NCBI RefSeq assembly: GCF_032930845.1
Contig: NZ_CP136758.1
Coordinates: 1,186,001 to 1,250,000, forward strand
Length of the DNA stretch: 64,000 nucleotides
Reading direction: 5' to 3'
Origin: Parvularcula sp. LCG005
GTDB taxonomy: Bacteria; Pseudomonadota; Alphaproteobacteria; Caulobacterales; Parvularculaceae
Shown: in pieces, positions 42,695-50,785 of the stretch
Position numbering within the stretch: the stretch's first letter is position 1
Layout of the letters: each line of letters starts with the position of its first letter
The notes under the pieces: generated by a model
Told to the model about the DNA's origin: nothing
Databases searched by the model: none
The model's input: only the letters and a program-made list of their open reading frames with translations
Position numbers and translations under genes: made by a program

Positions 42695-44033
42695 CTTTCA
42701 CGACAGATTTATCAGCGACGCTTGGCGCACGGGCGCGAATACGCTCGCGCGCTGTCGCGGCCTGAGGGCGGTGCAGGCGATCGGTGAACCGTCCGGGGGC
42801 GGCTGGTTTGTCATTGCCCTCCACGCGGCCTAGGGCGCTGATCAGGGCAATGATGATCAGATAGCCGTCCCACATCTCCATGGAGACCGAGGCACCGCCA
42901 ATTCCGAAGGTTATGATCGCCATCTGAGCGTATTTGCCGAAGGGCGAGCGCCAACTGCCTTCACCGGTGCTCGCATATCGGCGCTCCGCCTGTCCGGCCT
43001 TCAGAAAAGCCAGGCCGATAAAGCCCAGATAGAACAACAGGCCGATAAAGCCGGTCCCGCCCAGGACCTCAAAATAGATGGAGTGCGCCGCGCGCGCCGT
43101 ATGGCCCGTGACGGTGTCGGCAATATCCTGCTCATAGGCGACCCGCAGGCCAGCGCCCGTCAGCGGATTGCGCTTTGCGAGCTCCCAGTTTGTCTCCCAC
43201 GCTTCCACCCGCCCCATGAAGCTGGCGTCCTCATCGGCCTCAGTGATTGTCGACATGCGATCTGTGTAGTCATCAGGCAGGAACTGCACGCCGATGATCG
43301 CGACGACGACGGCGAGCGCGCCGGTGATGACCTTGTAGGATGATCGCAGCCACATCAGTCCTGCAAACACGATCAGGGCGATGAACGCTCCTCGTGACTG
43401 GGTTCCGATGATCCCGATAATGCTGAGGCCAAAGACCGCCCAGATGCCATAGCGGGTGATCGGCATGACCGCCTGTCGCGCCAGATAGAGAAACACGGGC
43501 AGCGTGGTCGCGAGCGCGATGCCCATATGGTTATTGTCGTAGAGGACCGTGCCGTCGATGCCGAACACCTGCCCGCGACCAAGGGTCGCCAACGTATAGG
43601 CCCCGGCCTTGGCCCCGAAAAATCCCATCACCAGAGCGAAAAGCCAAAGGAGGGCGTGGAAGCGCAGACGCGTCGTCACCACTGCCGAGCACAGTAGGGC
43701 GAAGATCATCACCTTGAAGAACAGATCGAAGGGATAGGCAGAGATCCCCGGCGCGATCGAGTTCAGCTGCGACATCCAGAGCCAGACGGCGAAACCTACC
43801 ATCAGCCATGAAATACCGGACAGTCGCGCGCGCCAGAACTCACCGTGAAAGAAGAACGCGATGACCGTCAGGACGGCGATGTACATGTTCAGCGGATACT
43901 GGCTGGCCCAGTATGAGGCAGCCTGCGGTGTGGCGAGCGAAAACCACGCCCAGACCAGCAGTCCCACAAAGGGATAGCGGATGAGGGAGAGAAGGGCCGC
44001 CGCCAGAAATACCAGAAGAACGAGGTCGCGCAT
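42681..44033 (-). CDS. O-glycosylation ligase, exosortase A system-associated type (Wzy/WaaL-like)
   Basis: Polytopic membrane protein of 450 residues with about ten hydrophobic segments. The N-terminus MRDLVLLVFLAAAL, then YPFVGLLVWAWFSLATPQ, resembles the family named putative O-glycosylation ligase of exosortase A systems (O-antigen ligase superfamily); the large periplasmic loop with TGAGLRVAYEQD and HSIYFEVLGGTGFIGLLFYL fits the ligase/polymerase fold. It would transfer or polymerise glycan chains at the outer face of the inner membrane. Together with the CTERM protein at 31000 and the transferases at 59524 it suggests an exosortase-linked glycan system. Confidence 0.82.
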   Translation of the reverse strand: MRDLVLLVFLAAALLSLIRYPFVGLLVWAWFSLATPQAASYWASQYPLNMYIAVLTVIAFFFHGEFWRARLSGISWLMVGFAVWLWMSQLNSIAPGISAYPFDLFFKVMIFALLCSAVVTTRLRFHALLWLFALVMGFFGAKAGAYTLATLGRGQVFGIDGTVLYDNNHMGIALATTLPVFLYLARQAVMPITRYGIWAVFGLSIIGIIGTQSRGAFIALIVFAGLMWLRSSYKVITGALAVVVAIIGVQFLPDDYTDRMSTITEADEDASFMGRVEAWETNWELAKRNPLTGAGLRVAYEQDIADTVTGHTARAAHSIYFEVLGGTGFIGLLFYLGFIGLAFLKAGQAERRYASTGEGSWRSPFGKYAQMAIITFGIGGASVSMEMWDGYLIIIALISALGRVEGNDKPAAPGRFTDRLHRPQAATARERIRARAPSVADKSVVKENQI

Positions 44034-44123
44034 GGTGCCTTATCCGCAAGCGCCGTGCCGTAGCACGGCTGCCTTAGGAAAACGACAGGGGTCCAGTCCG
44101 ACGCGACGGCAGATGGTCAGTTC

Positions 44124-44597
44124 TTAACCCCGATAGCCGATCTTCGCGCCGTATCGCCGGAATACATCTTCTATGCTGACGCCGTTTCGGGCGGCCGCTG
44201 TTTCGGCATCGGCCAGTTCAACGCGGACCTGAACCACGGGTGGTGCGTCCTGATTGGTGGTGAGCTTGCTGACTTGGCCATGCTGCACCGGTTGGCCGAA
44301 AGCGCCGGTAGAGCCATAGGTCTCCATGAAGGGCGCGTTGAGTGTCTCGGTCACGACGCGGTGGCCACTCGTCAGCTCAAGTATGATCAGATGCGTGTAG
44401 CCGTTCATGCGGGCGATCTCGGCGGCGCGGACCAGCGCGATGGCCCGGGCCGTTGGTTCCGTCGCGGCCCGTCCTTCGACCACATAGATACGCTCATCAA
44501 TCTGTTCTTCGACATAGCCGTTGCCGCCATTGCTGGGGCCGTATGTTGAACAGGCTGCGGCCAGCAACACGACAAGGGCTGAAAGTAACTGGCGCAT
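44124..44597 (-). CDS. Small lipoprotein of unknown function
   Basis: A 157-residue protein with a lipoprotein signal (lipobox LAAACS, Cys16). The mature part has YVEEQIDERIYVVEG and RAAEIARMNGYTHLIILE, a pattern like the CC0125/CC1285-type lipoproteins of Caulobacterales and relatives. Probably in the periplasm or outer membrane. It stands alone, 90 bases after the ligase start and 102 before marC on the same strand. Confidence 0.8.
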   Translation of the reverse strand: MRQLLSALVVLLAAACSTYGPSNGGNGYVEEQIDERIYVVEGRAATEPTARAIALVRAAEIARMNGYTHLIILELTSGHRVVTETLNAPFMETYGSTGAFGQPVQHGQVSKLTTNQDAPPVVQVRVELADAETAAARNGVSIEDVFRRYGAKIGYRG

Positions 44598-44699
44598 ATG
44601 TTCCCCCGGATGTGCGTGAGCACATTCCTTTCAAGCCTCCATGCTATCAGCGTAGGTGGGCTAAGAACAGGCTAAGAAGCGAACCATGGCCCCTTGGCG

Positions 44700-45383
44700 T
44701 CAGTGGTTGATGCCCGCCACGGTGACGAGGCCGACGCGCTCCAGCACGCCGACGCGGACGCCGTCGAAAACATACTGCACAGCCAGCGCCATCAGCAGCA
44801 TGCCGAGGAGGCGGGAGATGGTATTCATCCCCGTACGGCCCAGTGCATTGGCGATCTTTGACGAGAACATCATGATCACAATACCGATCCCCAGGGTAAC
44901 AATCGTGGCGAGAATGACGGCGCCCTTGATGGTCCACTGCTCGCTCACGGGCAGCTCATGGCCCGGGTTCATCAGCAGCATGATGGTCGCGATGGCCCCA
45001 GGACCGGCCAGCATCGGAATGGCGAGTGGGAAGAACGCCACATTGTCCCGTGACGAGGCTTTCGGACCGGGCCGTTTGGCTTCCATTTCACTGTCCGGCT
45101 CGAAGAACATCCGGAAGCCGATCAGGAACAGGAGGATGCCGCCCGCAGCGCGGAAGGCGGCGATGTCGATGCCCAGATGTTTGAGGATCACGCCGCCGAA
45201 AAACCCGAAGGCGAGAATGACAGCCGCAGCGATACCGGCTGCCTGTATGGCGATTTTCGCCTGTGTCTTGTTGTCGTCGCCATGAGTTAGCGCGGCAAAA
45301 AGCGGTGCCACCATGATCGGATCGATCACGATGAACATGGTGACGAAGCTGGCGATAAACGTCGACAGGAAGCCGGTATCCAT
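44700..45383 (-). CDS. MarC family integral membrane protein
   Basis: A 227-residue inner membrane protein with six hydrophobic segments. IDPIMVAPLFAALT at the first helix and PLAIPMLAGPGAIATIMLL in the middle are the family's signature regions. MarC was once linked to multiple antibiotic resistance, but that role was not confirmed, and the transported substrate is unknown. It faces the same direction as the lipoprotein gene and mutL. Confidence 0.92.
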   Translation of the reverse strand: MDTGFLSTFIASFVTMFIVIDPIMVAPLFAALTHGDDNKTQAKIAIQAAGIAAAVILAFGFFGGVILKHLGIDIAAFRAAGGILLFLIGFRMFFEPDSEMEAKRPGPKASSRDNVAFFPLAIPMLAGPGAIATIMLLMNPGHELPVSEQWTIKGAVILATIVTLGIGIVIMMFSSKIANALGRTGMNTISRLLGMLLMALAVQYVFDGVRVGVLERVGLVTVAGINH

Positions 45384-45574
45384 TGAAGGCCTTCAGGGGG
45401 TCAGATGAGTATAATCTGCTGGCCCATGAACCTGCGCAGAATGCCCGTCAACACCTTGCATGCAGTGCCGTAAAATTGCCTTTAGCTGATCCGGCGGTGG
45501 CAAACCTTGGCGGAAAATGCTGCGGCGATGGGCGCTGCTGAGCGGTTTCGGCCTGTTGGCGTGCTGCCGACCGG

Positions 45575-47452
45575 TCACCGGCGCCCGAACAGGCGCTCAA
45601 TATCGGCAAGTTTCAACTCGACATAGGTGGGACGGCCGTGATTGCACTGGCCGGAATGGGGCGTTGCCTCCATCTGCCGGAGCAGGTGGTTCATTTCCTC
45701 TCCTGTAAGGCGCCGTCCCGCCCGGATCGAGCCGCGGCAGGCCATATTGCCCGCGATCTCGCCCAGCCGCTCCTTCAGGGCGAGGCCCTGGTCCAGATTG
45801 ATGAGATCGGCGGCCAGGTCTCGGACCAGCCCCTTCACATCCCCCTGTCCAAAGAGGGTCGGCACCTCGCGCACCAGAATGGCGCCATCGCCGAAGCTTT
45901 CCAGATGAAGCCCCAGGGCCGCAAACTCCTCGGCCCGCTCGGTCAACGTTTCGACCTCATCTTGGGGAAGATCGACGACTTCAGGAATAAGCAGGCGCTG
46001 GGAGGGGATCGCCCCTTCTTCAAGATGGCGCTTCATGTCCTCATAGACGAGGCGCTCATGGGCGGCATGCTGATCGACAATGACGATGCCGTCGGTTGTC
46101 TGTGCCACGATATAGGTCTCGTGAAGCTGCGCCCGGGCGGCACCGAGGGGATAGGAGGGCGCGTCTTCTGCCGGTTCGGCTTGTGGGACATCAGCCCTCG
46201 CCGATGGAGCGATGGACTGTGCGCGGAAGGGGTTTGACTGTTCCCGCAAAACGGCCGCGTCAGGGCGGGCCGGCACGTAAGAGCGGTCGACGCTGGGGCG
46301 CGGTTCGGCCTGATAGGTGAATTCGCGATTGCGCTCAGGTGCCGCCTCAGGCTGGGCCCGGCCCAGCGCGTAACTGGCCACAGTGGTGGAGGCCCGGTGC
46401 CCGGCTTCTGACAGGGCATGACGCAGGCCCGAAACGATCAGACCGCGAATATGCGCACTGTCCCGGAATCGCACTTCGGATTTTGCGGGGTGTACGTTCA
46501 CGTCGACGGCATCATAGGCAAGATCGAGAAACAGGACCACCTGCGGATGCCGGTCGCGGGCGAGGAAGTCTGCATAGGCACCGCGCAGGGCCCCCATTAG
46601 CAGGCGATCCTTCACCGGCCGTCCGTTCACGAACAGATATTGCCGGTCCGCCTGACCGCGGTTGAATGTCGGCACGCCCGCAAACCCGGTCAGATGAGCG
46701 TATTCACGCTCGGCATCGAGGGGCACGGCATTCTCCGCAAATTCGCCGCCCATGATCGCTGCCAAGCGCTGCAGATGCCCATCGGTCCCGGCAGGTTGCG
46801 CCTCATAGCGGAAGCGGCGGCGGCCATCGGCATCGAGGGCAAAACCGACATCGGGCCGCGCCATGGCCAGCGCCTTGATGGTCGCGGCGACAGCCATCGT
46901 CTCCGCCCGCTCACCTTTGAGGAATTTGAGTCGGGCTGGCGTTGCGTAAAAGAGGTCGCGCACTTCCACCCGCGTGCCATGGCCGGCAAGCGGGGCAGGC
47001 GTCGGCTCGGTCATGTCCCCGGCGTCACAGGCAATGCCCCAGGCATCGCTCCCTTCGACGCGAGACGTAATGGTCATCCGCGCCACCGAGCCGATCGAGG
47101 GCAGGGCTTCGCCCCGAAAGCCCATCGTCCCGATGTGCAGCAGATCGTAATCGCCTGCATCGTCCGGCTCGAGCTTGGAGGTGGCATGGCGTTCCAATGC
47201 AACGGGCAGGGCGTCGGGGCCCATGCCGCAGCCATTGTCGACCACGCGGATCAATGTGCGGCCCCCATCCTCAACGGTGACTGTGATGTCCGTCGCCCCG
47301 GCATCCAGTGCGTTTTCGACGAGCTCTTTCACGGCCGCTGCGGGCCGTTCGATCACTTCCCCGGCCGCAATTCGATTGACCGCAGCCGCTGGCAGCCTGC
47401 GGATGATACGCGGCGCGGTGGCGGGGAGGGCTCGGCGAGAAGACTGGGACAC
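45575..47452 (-). CDS. mutL: DNA mismatch repair protein MutL
   Basis: Links mismatch recognition by MutS to strand removal. The GHKL ATPase domain is clear: [26 protein letters not shown] and TMGFRGEAL. The C-terminal half carries [12 protein letters not shown], the metal-binding endonuclease motif, and GQCNHGRPT, as in organisms without MutH. I take a GTG at 47452 (625 residues, residues [11 protein letters not shown] then IRRLP). Two earlier in-frame ATGs (47599, 47569) would add a basic low-complexity stretch and overlap the divergent DUF1203 start, so they are less likely. Confidence 0.96.
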   Translation of the reverse strand: MSQSSRRALPATAPRIIRRLPAAAVNRIAAGEVIERPAAAVKELVENALDAGATDITVTVEDGGRTLIRVVDNGCGMGPDALPVALERHATSKLEPDDAGDYDLLHIGTMGFRGEALPSIGSVARMTITSRVEGSDAWGIACDAGDMTEPTPAPLAGHGTRVEVRDLFYATPARLKFLKGERAETMAVAATIKALAMARPDVGFALDADGRRRFRYEAQPAGTDGHLQRLAAIMGGEFAENAVPLDAEREYAHLTGFAGVPTFNRGQADRQYLFVNGRPVKDRLLMGALRGAYADFLARDRHPQVVLFLDLAYDAVDVNVHPAKSEVRFRDSAHIRGLIVSGLRHALSEAGHRASTTVASYALGRAQPEAAPERNREFTYQAEPRPSVDRSYVPARPDAAVLREQSNPFRAQSIAPSARADVPQAEPAEDAPSYPLGAARAQLHETYIVAQTTDGIVIVDQHAAHERLVYEDMKRHLEEGAIPSQRLLIPEVVDLPQDEVETLTERAEEFAALGLHLESFGDGAILVREVPTLFGQGDVKGLVRDLAADLINLDQGLALKERLGEIAGNMACRGSIRAGRRLTGEEMNHLLRQMEATPHSGQCNHGRPTYVELKLADIERLFGRR

Positions 47453-47597
47453 TGAAACTCGGGACCTTGGGAAGCGGATCGCTGCGTATAGCGGGAGTCG
47501 CCGGGATTGTCGCGGGGGGCGGGATGAACTGCCCGATTTGGGGCGCTCGGCCGTGTCCTTTGCGCCCATAGCGGTTGGGCAATCAAGGAGACCTTTC

Positions 47598-48061
47598 ATG
47601 TCTTTTCAAGTTCATGCCCTCAGCCCAGATGCCTTCGCACACCTGTTCGACCTGTCAGACAGGATCTTGCGATCCAACAGGCCCGGTGGGTGAAGGCAAG
47701 CAGTTGCCCGGGTTTTCCATGTCGTATCAGTCTGGAGGATGCACCGATCGGCGAGGACGTTCTGCTGGTGAACTTCGAGCACCATGCCGTCATGTCGCCA
47801 TATCGTTCGACGTATGCAATTTACGTCCGGCCCGATGTTCGGCAGGCCGCGCCCTATAAGAGTGCCTTGCCGCCGATCCTGTGGAACAGGCCGATTGCGA
47901 TCAGAGCCTTCGACGCCGAAGGTATGCTGATCGGCGCTGATTTGGGGAAGAACGAGATGCTGCCTGAGAAAATTGACCGCCTGCTCGACGTCAAAGGCGC
48001 TCAGTACCTGCACCTGCATAATGCGATGCACGGCTGTTACGCGGCGAGCGTGATGCGATGA
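47598..48061 (+). pseudogene. DUF1203 protein gene with a frameshift
   Basis: An AAGGAG ribosome site precedes the ATG at 47598. The first 21 codons ([21 protein letters not shown]) fit the DUF1203 start, but that frame stops at 47691. From about 47663 the family sequence continues in another frame: DLAIQQARWVKASS, CPGFPCRISLEDA, then EHHAVMSPYRS and HLHNAMHGCYAASVMR. One base missing, or two extra, near 47661-47662 explains it. A short product from the GTG at 47690 (123 residues) remains possible. Function of DUF1203 is unknown. The end overlaps the next gene by four bases, so coupling is intact; a sequencing error cannot be excluded. Confidence 0.78.
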
Positions 48062-48393
48062 GTCCGGAGCCGCCTTATTATGCTGTTATCTTCACCTCTT
48101 CACGCCAGGGCGCCGGCCATGATGGCTACGGGGAGGCCGCGGCAGAGATGGAAAAACTGGCTGCCGAACAGCCAGGCTATCTGGGGCATGTGAGCGCGCG
48201 GGGCGCAGACGGCGTGGGCATCACCGTTTCTTACTGGAGAACGCGCGAGGATATTGCCGCGTTTCGAGCGGTCAAAGACCATTTGCGCGTTCAGGCTGCC
48301 GGGCGAGCGGGCTGGTACGACTGGTATGTCAGCGAATCAGCCTTGGTTGAGCGCGTGTCCCGTTTCGACGCGCGGTCCCAGGCCCGTTCATGA
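48058..48393 (+). CDS. Antibiotic biosynthesis monooxygenase-like protein (YqjZ type)
   Basis: A 111-residue ABM-fold protein: YYAVIFTSSRQG, then EKLAAEQPGYLGHVSARG and GITVSYWRTREDIAAFRAVKDH follow the known pattern of small dimeric ferredoxin-like monooxygenases or heme/quinone-degrading relatives. True substrate unknown. It overlaps the DUF1203 frame by four bases (ATGA). Its last 34 codons lie opposite the 3' end of the DUF2061 gene on the other strand. Confidence 0.82.
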   Translation: MSPEPPYYAVIFTSSRQGAGHDGYGEAAAEMEKLAAEQPGYLGHVSARGADGVGITVSYWRTREDIAAFRAVKDHLRVQAAGRAGWYDWYVSESALVERVSRFDARSQARS

Positions 48394-48539
48394 AACGTGT
48401 AAGCGATCGTCTGGACCAACGGCTCGACGAGCCCGATGGCCAGCGCGGCTTGCCAGCTGCGCGTGAGCGCATAGGCCACGGCGATGGCCACGGTCAGGTG
48501 CATCAGGGAGTAGGTCAGCGGTTTGAAACGACGGGACAT
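48291..48539 (-). CDS. DUF2061 membrane protein
   Basis: An 82-residue protein with two hydrophobic helices; KPLTYSLMHLTVAIAVAYALT and AIGLVEPLVQTIAYTFHERAW match DUF2061, a predicted small membrane protein of unknown function. The family usually ends soon after the HERAW motif; here the tail runs on for about 28 residues and overlaps the monooxygenase-like gene by 103 bases in antisense. A Fur-box-like palindrome lies 13 bases upstream of its start, suggesting iron control. Confidence 0.85.
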   Translation of the reverse strand: MSRRFKPLTYSLMHLTVAIAVAYALTRSWQAALAIGLVEPLVQTIAYTFHERAWDRASKRDTRSTKADSLTYQSYQPARPAA

Positions 48540-48551
48540 AGAGCCTCACTT

Positions 48552-48570
48552 GCGAATGATTATCATTTAC
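48552..48570. promoter_or_regulatory. Fur-box-like palindrome
   Basis: AATGAT-T-ATCATT (48555-48567) is a perfect interrupted palindrome; over 19 bases 15 agree with the classical Fur consensus. It lies just upstream of the DUF2061 gene on the minus strand, in a good place to block its promoter. Confidence 0.6.
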
Positions 48571-48651
48571 ATTGGATGGCCCCTATCGACCAGTGGGCAG
48601 GATCCTGATTTTCTCAATTCTAATTATCGATAGAAACGATGGAGACGTCGA

Positions 48652-48758
48652 ATGGATCCCGTAAATCCGATAAAAGATGAGCACCATGGCGCTGTTCTGG
48701 CACTCAACAACCAATTTCAGGTCGAAAAATCGCTTTGGATCTCGCGGCGTTGAAGGCC
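48652..48758 (+). pseudogene. 5' fragment of a GNAT acetyltransferase gene
   Basis: GGAGA precedes an ATG at 48652. The frame reads MDPVNPIKDEHHGAVLALNN then QFQVEKS and stops at a TGA soon after. Adding one base after 48732 restores the GNAT-like SPLDLAALKA. Similarity stops near 48758. The matching 3' end of the gene lies 380 bases further on, after the 96-residue gene. The remnant is too short to make a working enzyme. Confidence 0.55.
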
Positions 48759-48813
48759 CAGCGGCCGCTTATGCCATCTGAGAGCGCCGCCCGCTGCGCG
48801 TTGGGGAGGTTTT

Positions 48814-49104
48814 ATGGATGACGGTATGCAAATCTGGGCCGAGACAAAGGCCACGACCGACCTTCGACTAAGTGGGTTCACTGCCCATATTGCCGGAGGA
48901 AGCCGTGTTGAGGACGCTATAACCCGCCTACGGATCGTCTCGTTCCCGCCCGATACCGGCTTTTATCTCCTGTACTTTGACGAATGCGGGAATGAACTCA
49001 CCGACACGCTCCACGAGACCCTGGCCGATGCGCTCGATCAGGCGAAGCGGGAGTTCGATATCGACCTCGCCGCGTGGGACTTCTTCGACCCGGTAAACTC
49101 ATGA
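48814..49104 (+). CDS. Small protein of unknown function (96 residues)
   Basis: Starts with ATG after a very strong GGGGAGG ribosome site. Acidic, no signal peptide or membrane helix. The centre (FYLLYFDECGNELTDTLHETLADALDQAKREFDI) looks like a family of small cytosolic proteins with a sheet followed by a helix, found as singletons in many proteobacteria; function unknown. It lies exactly between the two halves of a broken GNAT gene, so it may have arrived by insertion or replacement. Confidence 0.72.
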   Translation: MDDGMQIWAETKATTDLRLSGFTAHIAGGSRVEDAITRLRIVSFPPDTGFYLLYFDECGNELTDTLHETLADALDQAKREFDIDLAAWDFFDPVNS

Positions 49105-49138
49105 GCTACCAACATGCGACCCTCGGAATTTTCGAGGG

Positions 49139-49294
49139 CGCCTAGGGGAGCAGGTCGCCTGCTGTGAAATCAATTCTGACCCGCCTAATCCGGGCTCCGC
49201 AGCGTTTCACCGTCATATGGATTTTGAGGTCGTGGGCGAGGCCCTGCTGCCCAACGGTAAGACCGTCAGCTATCTGACGAAAACTCTACGCTGA
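49139..49294 (+). pseudogene. 3' fragment of a GNAT acetyltransferase gene
   Basis: The frame reads CEINSDPPNPGSAAFHRHM, then DFEVVGEALLPNGKTV and YLTKTLR before the TGA at 49292. This is the typical C-terminal acetyl-CoA-proximal end of a GNAT enzyme (NPxSxxFHxxxGFxxVG). It has no start codon or upstream core. Its last nine bases overlap the end of ada on the other strand. Confidence 0.65.
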
Positions 49295-50347
49295 CGCGCC
49301 AGCATAGTGCCGCTCAAGTTCGATGAGCTTCTGCTTGCGCCAAAGACCGCCCGCATATCCCGTCAGTGAACCGTCCGCCCCGATGACCCGGTGGCACGGG
49401 ATGAGAATGGCGATCTGGTTCGCCCCATTGGCGCGCGCCACGGCACGGGTCGCTGTCGGTTGGCCAATTGCCTTTGCAATATCGCCATAGGAGCGGGTCT
49501 GCCCTGCCGGAATCTCGCGCAGGGCGGACCAGACGCGCCTGGTAAAGGGCGTGCCGTGCATGGTCAGGGGCACATCGAACCGGGGACGCCGTCCGTCGAA
49601 AAAGCCTTCCAGCTGCTCCGTCACCTGATCAATAGGGGTGAAGCGACCAAGACCAAGCTGGCCTTTCGCGCCATCACGCAGTTTTTTCAGCTCCGCCGGC
49701 AGGCCCTTGCGGTCCATGAATTCCAGAAGGTGCAGGCTCGTCATATCGGCGACGGCCACCATCGGCCCGACCGGCGTTTCCACCAGATCCGCACGCAGAT
49801 GCTCCTTGCCGGTAAAGCTCCCCGGCGCGACGCCGAGCAGCTTGGCAAAAGCCGTGCGGAAACCGCTGCCGGAGTCAAAGCCCGCCTCCAGCTGCGCCTG
49901 AATCACCGACTGGCCGTCTTTCAGGGCGAGGAACCCGTCCCGCAAACGATTTAGGCGCGCCATCTCAAGGAACGTGACACCGAACTGGCGCTTGAAGGCA
50001 CGGCGTACCGTGGACGGATCAAATCCTCGGGTGATCACATCTCCCTCTGACCAGCGATGATCAGGCGCAGCGTGCAGCGCCGTGAGGAGGTTCGCGATCA
50101 TCGGGTCCGCTTCGGCTGCGGGGCCCAACGGGCTACATCGTTTGCACGGGCGGAAGCCCGCCTCAATGCATTGGCCGATTGTCGGAAAGAACTGGCAGTT
50201 CTCACGCAACGGCTTTCGCGCCGGGCAGGTCAGGCGGCAGAAGATACCGGTGGAGGTCACGCCGACGAAATAGCGCCCCTCGTACTGGCCATCCCGGGCC
50301 ACCAGTGCGTCATAGAGCGCGTCTTCATTGATCGCATCGAACATCAT
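49286..50347 (-). CDS. ada: Bifunctional Ada: DNA methyl repair and transcriptional activator
   Basis: Removes methyl groups from DNA phosphotriesters and O6-methylguanine and, once methylated, activates its regulon. The 353-residue protein has the N-terminal zinc site Cys37, Cys41, Cys68 and Cys71 (Cys37 being the expected methyl acceptor), an AraC-type helix-turn-helix region near residues 95-180 and a C-terminal transferase with IPCHRV, Cys318. All key residues match E. coli Ada in spacing. It stands alone; the divergent neighbour is the small lipoprotein at 50471. Confidence 0.95.
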   Translation of the reverse strand: MMFDAINEDALYDALVARDGQYEGRYFVGVTSTGIFCRLTCPARKPLRENCQFFPTIGQCIEAGFRPCKRCSPLGPAAEADPMIANLLTALHAAPDHRWSEGDVITRGFDPSTVRRAFKRQFGVTFLEMARLNRLRDGFLALKDGQSVIQAQLEAGFDSGSGFRTAFAKLLGVAPGSFTGKEHLRADLVETPVGPMVAVADMTSLHLLEFMDRKGLPAELKKLRDGAKGQLGLGRFTPIDQVTEQLEGFFDGRRPRFDVPLTMHGTPFTRRVWSALREIPAGQTRSYGDIAKAIGQPTATRAVARANGANQIAILIPCHRVIGADGSLTGYAGGLWRKQKLIELERHYAGASA

Positions 50348-50470
50348 GGGAGAGGTCTAGCAGATGGCACGGACGCCGCGCGCCTCATTTCGGGCAGGTA
50401 TTCTTGGACAACGTGATTTCTCAGAGGTTGTCTGTATAACTGTGTTCAGGGATTGCTGAGGAGGTGAAGA

Positions 50471-50785
50471 TTGAGATTAGCTATAGTAATTTTTGTGACG
50501 TTGGCATCGTGCACAAATCAAGTTCCGAACGATATCGTTTTCACTCTCTATCGCGACAGCCCTTACCTTTCGGCGACGTTGGGGCAAGATATGGAGTCAA
50601 AGTGGAATCGAGTTCATATAGCAACGTTTGATGCCGCTGGCATGGATGGCAACTACAATAAATCTCACTGTGAGCGAGTCCGAGATTTTTATTCCAACGA
50701 GTGGCGAGCCAATTCAGCTGAGAAACCAGAACATTGGGCGAGATTTTGGTGTGAGAGTGGACGCTATCTTGCTCACACTCCCTAG
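50471..50785 (+). CDS. Putative small lipoprotein, unrecognised
   Basis: A 104-residue frame starting with TTG after GAGGTGAAG. The N-terminus MRLAIVIFVTLASC fits a short lipoprotein signal with Cys14. The rest has two more cysteines and Trp-rich stretches (EKPEHWARFWCES). No family was recognised. The sequence is clearly richer in A and T than its neighbours, which suggests recent gain. Its end overlaps the stop of parE by four bases in a tail-to-tail arrangement. Confidence 0.58.
   Translation: MRLAIVIFVTLASCTNQVPNDIVFTLYRDSPYLSATLGQDMESKWNRVHIATFDAAGMDGNYNKSHCERVRDFYSNEWRANSAEKPEHWARFWCESGRYLAHTP

Noticed and set aside
45517..45708. 63-codon + strand frame starting MLRRWALLSGFGLLACC, like a lipoprotein signal
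   Set aside because: Only the first 20 residues look meaningful; the rest is antisense to the 3' end of mutL and has no lipoprotein-like mature part. A remnant cannot be excluded, but I do not call a gene.
49101..49145. 14-codon frame overlapping the end of the 96-residue gene (MSYQHATLGIFEGA)
   Set aside because: Too short, ends at a TAG and lies in the decayed GNAT region; probably chance.
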